Source of the DNA: Solen grandis
Lineage: Eukaryota; Mollusca; Bivalvia; Adapedonta; Solenidae
Length of the DNA: 64,000 bases
Reading direction: 5' to 3'
Assembly: GCA_021229015.1 (NCBI GenBank)
Contig: CM037785.1
Span: 40,358,766-40,422,765, forward strand
Shown here: piece after piece, positions 45,923 through 56,237 of the stretch
Layout: the number at the start of each line of letters is the position of its first letter
Numbering within the stretch: the first letter of the stretch is position 1
Notes under the pieces: model-generated
Databases searched by the model: none
The model's input: only the letters and a program-made list of their open reading frames with translations
Told to the model about the DNA's origin: nothing
Made by a program: the position numbers and the translations under genes

Positions 45923-46211
45923 CTTGTTTGTTTGTTAGTTTGTTGGGTTTAACGTCCCACCGACAGTATTTCAGTCATTTGGAGGCGATGTCTACTTAAG
46001 ACAGATATAGTGCTGCCACACTGCAGTATCACGCTGTAGACATGTGGCATGATACCTCACCCAGTCACATTATCCTGACACCGGGTCAACCAGTCCTACA
46101 ACTACCCTTATATGCTTATCGCCAAGCAAGGGAGCTATAACAGTAACATTTTTTACGACTTTGGTATGTCGCGGCCGGGGATCGAACCCACGACCTCCCG
46201 CTCCCGAGGTG
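45923..46211 (-). mobile_element. Precisely bounded tRNA-derived SINE insertion, 289 bp
   Basis: Flanked by a 15-bp target-site duplication with one mismatch: GGCTACTGCATCCTG at 45908-45922 and GGCTACTGCATTCTG at 46212-46226. Two paralogous sites without the element (near 40023 and 52769) read straight through. The minus strand has a tRNA-like head with a perfect B-box (GGTTCGATCCCCGG), a body, and a tail of AAAC-type repeats, as expected for target-primed retrotransposition by a partner LINE. Confidence 0.9.
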
Positions 46212-46226
46212 GGCTACTGCATTCTG

Positions 46227-48110
46227 AAATTATATCTCGTCGTCGTATTTTATAATATCATAATTGCTGAAGTATGTCGCGGCCGGGTACAATATGTATG
46301 AAATCACTAAGATACATCTGGTTAATGTAAATCGCTGATACAATAACGTCCACTGATTACAATCGTTTATTTATCGACCACTAATACAAATGTTTTCCTT
46401 TCTTCCATGGTAACAATCCGGTCATATCTAACTTAAAGAAAAAAGAGGGCCAAGATAGTTATGAAAAGGTTCACCTGAGAAGCATTGCCTTCATTGCCTG
46501 CAATGCTGAAGAAATGAAAATGTAAGTGTAAAAACGGAAAATATGTGTGATGATCTGATATTTCAAGAGGCTAAGAAATGGCAGATGACAAGGTAAACAA
46601 GGTAAAATTCTGTCTTTTTAATAACTCAAGACCCATAATACCTCACCTAATAAGTCAGTATAAGCCATAATTGAACTTGATCGAGGCGTTACGGGAAAAA
46701 ACATTGTTATGAAGTCTCTAGATGATTGCATAAGATCGGCCATTTAGGCCAAGAGTTATGGGCATAATATCTCGAACAAGATCGATAATGATTGTGATCG
46801 GCCAATTAGGTCAGAAGTAATGTCCCCTTTAATATAAAAATGCCAGATTTCACTTTGTTTACTCTCTAGCGTTTTCATTTCTTAAACAGTCATCTTCAAA
46901 CTTTATGGCAATGTTTATGACCATAATATCTCGAACGAGTTCGATAATGGCTGAGATCGGCCAATTAGGTCAGAAGTAATGTCCCCTTTAAAATTAAAAA
47001 AAAAATGCCAGATTTCACTTTGTTTATACTCTAGTGTCTTAATTTCTTAAACTGTCACTTTAAAATTATGGCAATGTTCATGACCATAATATCTCGAACA
47101 AGTTCGATAATGGCTGAGATCGGCCAATTATAACAGAAATAATGTCCCCTTTAATATAAAAATACCAGATTTCACTTTGTTTACACTCTAGCGTCTTAAT
47201 TTCTAAAACAGTCACTTTCAAACTTTATGGCAATATTTATGACCATGATATCTCGAACGGGTTCGATAATGGCTGAGATCGGCCAATTATGTCAGAAGTA
47301 ATGGTCCCCTTAAATATAAAAAAATGCCAGATTTCAATTTGTTTACACTCTAGAATAGTCATCTTCAAACTTTATGACAACATGTTTGACCATAATCTCT
47401 CGATCGAGTTCGATTATAAGGTCAGGAGTTATGGCCTTTTATTTATAAAAAAAAAATGCCAGATTTCACTCAGTTTACCCTCAGCATCATCATTCCTTAA
47501 GCCATATTCTTCAAACTTTACAACAATGTTTATAGTCTTAATCTCTTAGCTAAGTTTATGACTGTTATTTGCCCATTAGGTCAACATTAGCCACAATCTT
47601 TATACAGTCTACCTCAAACTTGTTCATACTCTATGTCTTGATACTATCTCAGTCAAGTTCAGTCATGAGTGGAAGTGGGGTCAAAAAGTAAGTTACTAGG
47701 ACAAATCTTAGTCCTGTTTACAATCTAGGAGCCACATTATTAGCCGAATCTTTCTAAAAATCTATCAGAATTTTTTGTTTTGATTATGTTTTGGTCGAGT
47801 TTAATCATGGGTCGGGCGGGGTCAAAAGTAGGTCAATAGCTCATATCTTAGTAAAATCGTGTTACTCCACAGAGCGTCCCTTTCTTTAGCCAAATCTTTG
47901 TCAAACTTATTAGAAATGTTTGTGTTGTACACGTCTTGGTCAAGTTTGATCAAGTGTAAGGCATGGTAAAAATGGGTCACTAGAAAAATTTTTAGTATAA
48001 TCCTGGCCACATTATAAGCCTTTTTTTCTCAAACTTGGTCAGAATGTTTATCTTGATGATATCTCGGTCAAGTTAGATCATGGGTTAGGCATTGTCAGTA
48101 ATCAGGTGAG
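46227..48110. repeat. Array of about 160-bp units
   Basis: The phrase gatcggccaatta occurs at about 46796, 46955, 47118 and 47277, giving spacings of 159-163 bp. Each unit also has 'aaaatgccagatttcactttg' and 'atatctcgaacaagttcgataatgg' phrases. Later units diverge ('ggtcaagtttgatca'). It ends in caggtgagcgatg at 48102, the conserved end shared with other repeat types. Confidence 0.75.
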
Positions 48111-48275
48111 CGATGTGTCTTTTCAATTTTGGTAGAGGTTCATGACCATTTTTTTTAATGAACTTAAATTCTTGCCATGTTTTAAGAGAAGTTAAGAGTC
48201 TTCTGTTTTCAGCGAAGATGTCAATTTAAAACACGAGGATCATTATACTCCACCTTGCGCTCAGGTGAGCTTAAA
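48111..48275. repeat. Terminal part of the repeat with the gctcaggtgagctt motif
   Basis: Contains 'ccatgttttaagagaagttaagag', 'tcaatttaaaacacgaggatcattata' and ends ccttgcgctcaggtgagctt. A paralogous copy lies at 55920-56080. Confidence 0.6.
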
Positions 48276-48329
48276 ACTCAAAATATATTTCGAGAGGTAT
48301 GCTCTAGTTAGATTGCTTGAAATTAACGT

Positions 48330-48545
48330 CCCAAAAGTACTCGATAAAATTATTAAGGTGAATTGCCATGCATGAATGTTTGTCACATTATTCTGACACC
48401 ACTCAACCAGGACTATCCTGTATACATGCTTTGCGCCAAGCAGGGAGCTACCAGTACTCTTTTTTGACGTATGTCGCAGTCGGGTATCAAACCCATGACC
48501 CCGCATCTGAGGCGGACGTTCTAACAACTCGGTTGTCCCGTGCAT
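48330..48545 (-). repeat. Partial SINE
   Basis: Contains the body block gtcacattattctgacacc and the tRNA-like head (gagttgttagaacgtcc; B-box GGTTTGATACCCGAC). The tail half is missing. Its paralogous copy at 56187-58620 is split by a 2.24-kb element. Confidence 0.7.
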
Positions 48546-48740
48546 GAATGGGTAGCTTGGGTATCAAATACTCTATTACAACACACCCCGAACGAATCGG
48601 CCAGAATACAGGATGGACTCTTAGACCAGCTAAACAGTCTTGAGCTTTTGCTGTTTCCGATGCCCAATGTAATATTGTGACACCGTCGCTTATGGCTATG
48701 AATATGTATATTGCTGTTTTATGCCAATAAAGATATTGAA

Positions 48741-51122
48741 TTGAATTCATCAATGAATTGCTTCATATTACACCATATTCCTGTAGAATCTTTCTTTGTA
48801 ATAGAGAGTATCATGAACCTTGATAGAGTGTACGTATGACATGATCTTATTTTATTTTGTTTCACAAACAGACCCCTTCTTTTAAAACAATTATCATTAT
48901 GCAAGGAATGCTTACTTATTATATTTTGTTTTAAAGCAACTCTTTCATAGATGATCAGTGACTAAGAATCCGAGTGTATTACCTCTGCCAATACCCATCT
49001 ACAGACGCATGATCACCCTTTGCAACATTCAGTGATTTCAGGGATTCTTATATAAAATATATAAAGAGTCCCTGGTAATTGTGAAAAAAATGTGTTTTCT
49101 CCTTCATAGGCAATAGTAATATTAATGATAAAAAATCTTTATTTAGAATTATAAAACATATATTTAGAACTATATATTAAAATTATTAAATCTATATTAG
49201 AATTATAAGACCTATAAGAATTAATTTTTCCACCTGCTGATGTGACTAAACACATACATTCTACGTACAGGCGCTAAATTCACGGGCTGGAAATTTTCAT
49301 ACAATGAATTCACTACCCAGGACTAGTGAAGACGCAACGCTGCGGAATGTGTCATGCGATACAATAAGCACCTGCTTCGAGGTACCATATTCTAAATTAA
49401 GCCAGATCTACCCGAAGCTAACGAAATATATAATGTTTTACCATGCAATGTGACATACACTTGTCAAGTTTATTTGTCAGGAAACAATAACTTTATCAAC
49501 ATTAATGAGGGGGAATATTATATTAACCTTTTACTATACAGGCACGCCATTTCACACCATAGTGAACCACAGAAAAACCAGTTTTGACTGAAAACATTCT
49601 CATTCTGTAACAATCTAACAGTGCTTCCACCTTGTAAACATTCACAAAACAGCTCAGAATTTAAGAATTTTAACTAGAGACGAGGATAACCTTATATAAA
49701 ATCTGATTTTGACATATTTTGGTATCTATGGTAATTTCCTTTTAGGCTCTTGTGAGGTAAATGGATAGATAATGCTGAACGTGCTTTGTATACTGATTTA
49801 TGCTGACTTTGGTGTATCCAAACAGATATAAAAAAGTGAAAATATCAAATATCATAATTAGCTTAACCTTTTACCTCTTGAATATTCATATTCAAATTTA
49901 TGACTTGAATATTAATTTACTGAACTTGAAGTGGTATATGAAGTCATGATTTTTCTTTGCAACTTGGACTATGTAGAAACTGAGCAACATCATTGTATGA
50001 GCAAACAGAGGAGACCCTGATCAGACAGCTCCAATAGGAGATGTCTCATCTGGATCTGTTCTGTTTTCTACTGCGTCGAAATGATTGTATAAGAAATAAA
50101 GGGTTAAGCAGGATTAATTCCTAATTTAAAATCCTTGAGAAAGGATTCTCCATTGCAACAACACGAGTAGACTGAGGTTTTGGGGGAATTTCTTTTGGAA
50201 GATTTTTGTCAAGTACTTTAAAATTCTACAGCAAATTATGTCAACCAGAATAACAACTTTTTATGACATACATATTATATATACTTACGTTTATCATTAT
50301 AAAATTTTATTATGATTTGAACATATGAAATGAACTTTGAATACAGTTAAACCTGTGAACAAAGGCAACTTAGTTAAAATTAAAAACTGGACTTTATTTG
50401 AAGGTGGTTGCTATTCCAAGGTTAGATTTTCTATATATTCAGTGCTGGGGATCCAATCCCTGGTCTTTGTTCATAGATTGTTTGTTATTTAATAGAGGTT
50501 TGACAAATGTTGTTATACCTAGCACAAAACTGCATATTATACATTGCATTCAAATCGGGATATAAAATAATAAAAACAAAGTGTTTTATTTATTTTAATT
50601 GATATAATTGGAGGAAATGAATGAAACGTTATCAGAAAAACAAACAAGCGATTTTCAGTAAATATGAATGCGTTTATAAAGTCTATATTTTTTATATTAA
50701 TTTGAAAAAGAGATACCATGGTAAAATAAGCATGAAATCGTTTCAAATTGAGTGTGAAATATTAAGAAACATCTGAAACACAATCAGACACAATTTACTT
50801 AAAAGACACTTTGTACGGACAATAAGAAAACGGTGTGACTTTGCGGACAAATTTACAAAAGATATTTGGTTTTACAGAAACTATAGAGAAAGAACCAACC
50901 CAGTGAAGGCATTTTGATTGAATAATTATCCTTATGGTTATCATTATCATTATGATATGTTCGTTAAATCCATGAATACTTTTTCACGCCTTGTTTAAAA
51001 TGTTGAAAAGAAGAGCTTCAATCTCACTTGTATCTAGAATTCATCATGTAGTTTGCTACAATGTCTCATGGTAGAATATAATATTCCAGATGTGAGGTTC
51101 GTGAGTATAATCCGCTCTGAGT
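48741..51122. repeat. Duplicated 3' flank of C1qDC locus 8
   Basis: Follows 33453-35495 block by block (for example 'acaccatattcctgtagaatctttctttg', 'gaagacgcaacgctgcggaatgtgtcatgcga', 'gttatacctagcacaaaactgc'), with extra DNA around 50140-50430. A candidate polyadenylation signal lies at 50584-50595. No gene. Confidence 0.82.
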
Positions 51123-51924
51123 TCAAGATTTGGTAATAAGATACCCCGAGAATGATGAATAATGCTCACCATAAACAGTTAAAGCATTAGCATCGCTCCT
51201 CACCGAGACCCTGTCGCCTTTGTTCAGTTCAACAATCATTGTTTGGCTTCCAGAATCGTGGCGCCCTTCTGTACCATGCGCGTAAATGCATGCCTTTTTG
51301 ATTCCATTTACATTGAAATTGAACCAAAGTTCGCCATTATTAGTCGTGAGTAATGTTGAAGAGAAATGATAAATGCCGGGCAATGGCGCAATGAACTCTC
51401 CACTGTCTTTGTCAAAACCAGAGCCAATATTCACGATTACATTGTCAAACAGGACGGCCTGATTCCTCTGAATGTTCTTTGTCTTAGTGTTCAAAGTTGC
51501 AGAAAACACAATCAATGCCGTTTCTGTTTTGCCCTGGAAACTTATGACGTCTTCAAATTCTTCTGATATATTCTTTACAAGTCCCCGAATGCCTGCGACC
51601 TCGTGTTTAAGAATTTGATTGTTTTCAACTTCTGATTTGAAGACTTTCTTTAGTTGACTCAATTAGTTGACTCAATTCTTCTAGCCCTGATATAGCATTG
51701 TCGAGGGTACTCTGTAATCGTTCTGCATGAACTTTACAGTCACGTATCTCCTCTTGAAGATCTCCAATTGATTTAGTCATTCCGTCCATTTTCACATCCA
51801 TACGCACAGATTTCTCCAACAGCTTTTCTTGAAACTCAAACCGAGAGCACTGGGGTTCCTCAGATGAAACATGGCAGACCATGATTGCTAACAATGGCCA
51901 TATTAACACCAACATCATCTTCAT
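51123..51924 (-). pseudogene. C1qDC gene disrupted by a 13-bp duplication (locus 8)
   Basis: All family parts are present: MKMMLVLIWPLL signal peptide, coiled coil, NIS sequon and a complete C1q head ending YSSFSGYLITKS. In the middle of the stalk the 13-bp unit AGTTGACTCAATT occurs twice in tandem (51652-51664 and 51665-51677). This shifts the frame after LEELSQL and gives a stop about 12 codons later. Removing one unit on paper restores the frame seen in loci 3, 6 and 7. No other lesion was seen, so this is a very young pseudogene, an allele, or an assembly or read artefact. Both halves are open on their own: 51627-51924 encodes about 98 residues and the head half is open from about 51660 to 51123. 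Confidence 0.88.
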
Positions 51925-52166
51925 TGTCACAATCTGAAAAATACTAATGTCTGTTTGTGGAATAGTTCTCGTGTGTTTGATCTCTCAACAGTTACAATTC
52001 TGATTTAATTGGCAAATTAATGAAGGAAGCTAAAAAAAAAGATCCGGATGTATTACAAGCATTCACTTATGGTTGACAGTTGCTGGATCCTGTTTTGCGG
52101 TCCTAAGGAAAGCCACACAATTGAAGCACTGATTAGTAACCCTTCGTTCAGTTCATAAAGCGATGA

Positions 52167-52480
52167 AAAGTTTGTTTGTTTATTGGGTTTAACCCGACTG
52201 TATTTCAGTCATTTGGGGACGATGTCTATTTGAGACAGAAACAGTGCTACCACAATGTAGTATCACGCCGTAGACATGTGGCATAATACCACATCCAGTA
52301 ACATTATCCTGACACTGGGCCAACCAGTCCAGAAACTACCTTTGTATGCTGAGCGCCAAGCAAGTGAGCTACAACGGTCTCATTTTGTACGACTTTGAAA
52401 TACCGCGACCGGGGATCAAACCCACGACCTCCCGATTCCGGGTCTGGATGCCCTAACCACTAGGCATCATGGACCGATAC
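52167..52480 (-). repeat. tRNA-derived SINE upstream of locus 8
   Basis: Full-length type with the head at the right (gtggttagggcatcc, B-box GGTTTGATCCCCGG) and an AAAC-type tail at the left, 245 bp upstream of the locus 8 start. Confidence 0.8.
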
Positions 52481-53180
52481 AATAAAAAATATAAAGCTAT
52501 AGGAAACTATGTATGAAAACACTAAGATACATCTAGTAAATGTAAATCGCTGATAAATTAATGACTCCTATGGTTTTTCGAATGCCGATATTAAGGTGAC
52601 CATGATTTCTGACAGTGACCACAGAAAAAAAGTATAATGCATTTCTCAACCTCAGGATAAAACTGTTTACCCCTACATGACTGAAAAAACTAAAACCTTA
52701 TAATGTCAAACCCTAGTATATTTTGGGGCATGTACAGCCAGCCAGACAAACACACAACCTCATTATTACATGGCTACTGCATCCTGAATACATATCTCGT
52801 CGTCGTATTTTATAATACATGTATCATAATTGCTGAAGTATGTCGCGGCCGGGTACAATATGTATGAAATCACCAAGATATATCAATTTAATGTAAATCG
52901 CTGATACATTAACGTCCACTGATTGCTAACGTTTATTCATCGACCACTAATACAGATTTTTCTTTCTTCCATGGTAACAATCCGGTCATATCTCACTTAA
53001 AAAAAGAGGGCCAAGATAGCCATGAAAAGATTCACCTGAGAAGCATTGCCTGCAATGCTGTAGAAATGAAAATGTAAGAGTGTAAAAACGGAAAATATGT
53101 GTGATGATCTGATATTTCAAGGGGCTAAGAAATGACAGATGCCAAGGTAAACAAAGAAAAATTCTGTCATTTTTATAATT
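52481..53180. repeat. Duplicated non-coding block, copy of 45605-46590
   Basis: Matches the region around the SINE insertion at 45923 but without that SINE ('acatggctactgcatcctgaatac' near 52768). No gene. Confidence 0.8.
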
Positions 53181-53651
53181 CAAGACCCATATCACCTCAC
53201 CTAATAAGTCAGTATAAGCCATAGTTGAACTTGATCGAGACGTTACGGCCAAAAACATTGTTATGAAGTCTGAAGATGATTGCATAAGATCGGCCATTTA
53301 GGTCAGGAGTTATGGGCATAATATCTCGATTAAGTTCAATTATGGCTGAAATCGGCCAATTAGGTCAGAAGTAATGCTCCCTTAATATAAAAAATGCCAG
53401 ATTTCACATTTCTTTACACTCTTACAGTTTCATTTCTTAAACAGTCATCTTCAAACTTTATGGCAATGTTTATGACCATAATATCTCGAACAAGTTCGAT
53501 AATGGCTGAGATCGGCCAATTAGGTCAGAAGTCAGAAGTAATGCCCCCTTTAATATAAAAAATGCCAGATTTCACTTTGTTTACACTCTAGCGTCTTAAT
53601 TTCTTAAACAGTCACTTTGAAACTTTATGGCAATGTTTATGACCATAATAT
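53181..53651. repeat. 160-bp-type array, left part
   Basis: Same units as 46790-47300, up to 'gaccataatat' where the probable LTR begins; the array resumes at 55158. Confidence 0.78.
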
Positions 53652-55157
53652 TGTAATGCCCTGGCATTACTGATTTCACTTATCTTTGTATTTGTCTTTG
53701 GGTTGACTCTTTTTATCTGGACTGGTGATTTTTGCAGCTTTCTCTGGCAAATCACATAAATTTTGATAGTCGGACTGACTTATTTGTCAGTTCAACTAGC
53801 CAAATTAATGCATTACGCCAGGAATTCTCTGTACACCTCCGTGTCACACAAGCACTCTGTCTTTATGTAAACAAGCCATGTGGATCCATTCGTGTAATGT
53901 CTGTATTTGATTATCCAGTGTGGTTTAAATGTTATATCCAGCTTGGTTCACTTCTATAAGTTTTGTCAATGAAACAGTGCAGTTTTAGAAGTTTTAAGTC
54001 TGCACACGCCTAGATGTTTACACGTGGGCAGCCATTTTGAATTGACTATTTCCGGTTGTTGCTATGGGCAACTTAACTGATGCTGGTGCACTGTGTACTA
54101 TACTTAAAAAACAACATGGCCCAATTTATTAACCCTAGAAAACGGTCGTACCAGGTACCTAGTTAATAAAGAAACAGTTAATTGTATTTTAGTGTATGAT
54201 CGTAATGAGTTAAATATTTAAACTTGTTTGCGCACTTACTGCAGCAATGTATGCACTCTTGCGGCATTTTGGATGCAGTGTTAAAGATGCGATGTTAACG
54301 TCGCATTTAAGGAGCGGTTAAATCGCAAATGCTTTATAAGTGCAACACAAGTGCAATGTTTTGCTACATGCTACCTCGGTAGCACTGATTTTAGTATAAA
54401 TACCCAGCGTCCGTTATTTAGTGCCGTGGTTAACGATTATTCACTTTAGTTTTTTTAAATAATAACTGTGACTTTTAAACACTACGATACATTTTTGTTG
54501 AGTATTAAAGTATACTAGATTTTAACTCTGCACTTTAACAAGTTTGTGAGATAAAGTAGAACTCCGGTTTATGCTTATTATGTGTGTATGCATATATTGG
54601 GACAAAGACTTGTTTAATGCATTGGTAAATTAGGGCCTTCCACTTGACGGTTTAAAGGTAATTTTGTATACTTTCAAGGATCTCTAGGTGTATATTTAAG
54701 TGGAGATAGGATTGTTAATTTATTGGAGTTATTTTATCACAATGTTTATTGTTAAGTAGACACAGGATCCACCTGTGAAGAATTAAATTTAGTATTGTTT
54801 AACGTCTTATTTTGTTCTTAAAGTAAAAAGTAACATTAGGCGAGTCCTACACAAATCTATATACGAGATACCCCCTTTAAACTTGAAGTCCACTATACAA
54901 AATATCACCTCCCCATTAAACCCGAAGTCCACTCTCAGCATAGTAGCATCTAGTGACCGCTGTGATATCCACATGCTGACAGAGTCTACATGCACATGCA
55001 TATGTAAGTGCATTAACCTGTGACCCGAGGCATTAACCTGTGACCAGACCTGTGGAACTTGATAGCCTGCGGCAAAGACAAAACCACCCCAAGACAATCG
55101 ACCATCCTTGAACCTGACAAATCAACATAATCACGCACACACACCGAGGCCCTAACA
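53652..55157 (+). mobile_element. Probable solo LTR, 1506 bp
   Basis: Begins TGTAATGCCC and ends GGCCCTAACA, the TG...CA ends typical of LTRs, and interrupts the tandem array with a 4-bp atat repeat on both sides (53648-53651 and 55158-55161). Other array units read 'gaccataatatctcgaac' without interruption. A TATA-box-like TATAAATA lies at 54395-54402. A perfect short palindrome (GTAATGCC, CT, GGCATTAC) lies at the left end. No gag or pol frame is present inside, hence 'solo'. The clade (Gypsy or BEL) cannot be told, and the strand is inferred from the TATA-like box. Confidence 0.65.
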
Positions 55158-55920
55158 ATATCTCAAACAAGTTCGATAATGGCTGAGATCGGCCAATTAG
55201 GTCAGAAGTAAAGCCCCCTTTAATATAAAAAATGCCAGATTTCAATTTGTTTACACTCAAGCACAGTCATCTTCAAACTTTATGAAAATATGTTTGACCA
55301 TAATCTCTCGATCGAGTTCGATTATGGCTGACATCGGTTATAAGGTCAGGATTTATGACCCTTTATTTATAAAAAAAAAATGCCAGATTTCACTCTATTT
55401 ACACTCAGCATCTTCGTTCCTTAAGCCATATTCTTCAAACTTCACAACAATGTTTATGGTCATAATCTCTTAGCTAAGTTTATGACTGTTATTTGCCCAT
55501 TAGGTCAACATTAGCCACAATTTTATATAATCTACCTCAAACTTGCTATACTCTTTGTCTTGATACTATCTCAGTCAAGTTCAGTCATGAGTGGAAGGAG
55601 TGGAAAAAGTAGGTCACTAGGTCATATCTTAGTAAATTTTGTTTACACCACAGGGCGTCCCTTTTTTAGCAAAATCTTTGTCAAACCTGTTAGAAACGTT
55701 TGTGTTGTAGACGTCTTGGTCAAGTTTAATCATGTGTAAGGCATGGTAAAAATAGGTCACTAGATCAAATTTGAGCATTTTAAGCCATTTTTTTTTCTCA
55801 AACTAAGTCAGAATGTTTATCTTGATGATATTTCGGTCAAGTTAGATCATGGGCTAGGCATTGTCAGTAATCAGGTGAGCGATTAAGGGCCATCATGACC
55901 CTCTTCTTAATGACTCAAAT
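55158..55920. repeat. 160-bp-type array, right part
   Basis: Continues with 'atctcaaacaagttcgataatggctga' and follows the order of units of 47230-48110, ending caggtgagcgattaagggccat at about 55875. Confidence 0.75.
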
Positions 55921-56186
55921 GTGTTTTTGCAATTCCGGTAGATGGTCATGACCATTTGTTTCAATGAAATTAAATTCTTGCCACGTTTCAAGAAGTTAGG
56001 AGTCATCTGATTTCAGACAAAATGTCAATTTAAAACACGAGGATCATTATATCTCACCTTGCGCTCAGGTGAGCTTAAAGCTCAAAAGATATTTCGACAG
56101 GTATGCTCTAGTGATATTGCTTGAATTAAACGTCCCAAAAGTACTCGTTAAATGATTAAGGTGAATTGCCATGCATGAATGTTTGT

Positions 56187-56237
56187 CACATTAATCTGAC
56201 ACCGGCTCAATCAGAACTATCCCGTATATATGTTTTG
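56187..56237 (-). repeat. SINE, left part (split)
   Basis: Body block gtcacattaatctgacacc up to tatatgttttg, where the TIR element is inserted. Continues at 58480. Confidence 0.72.

Noticed and set aside
53732..53959. A 75-codon frame inside the probable LTR as a gag fragment
   Set aside because: No zinc-knuckle or capsid-like pattern; too short to support a retroviral-type gene.
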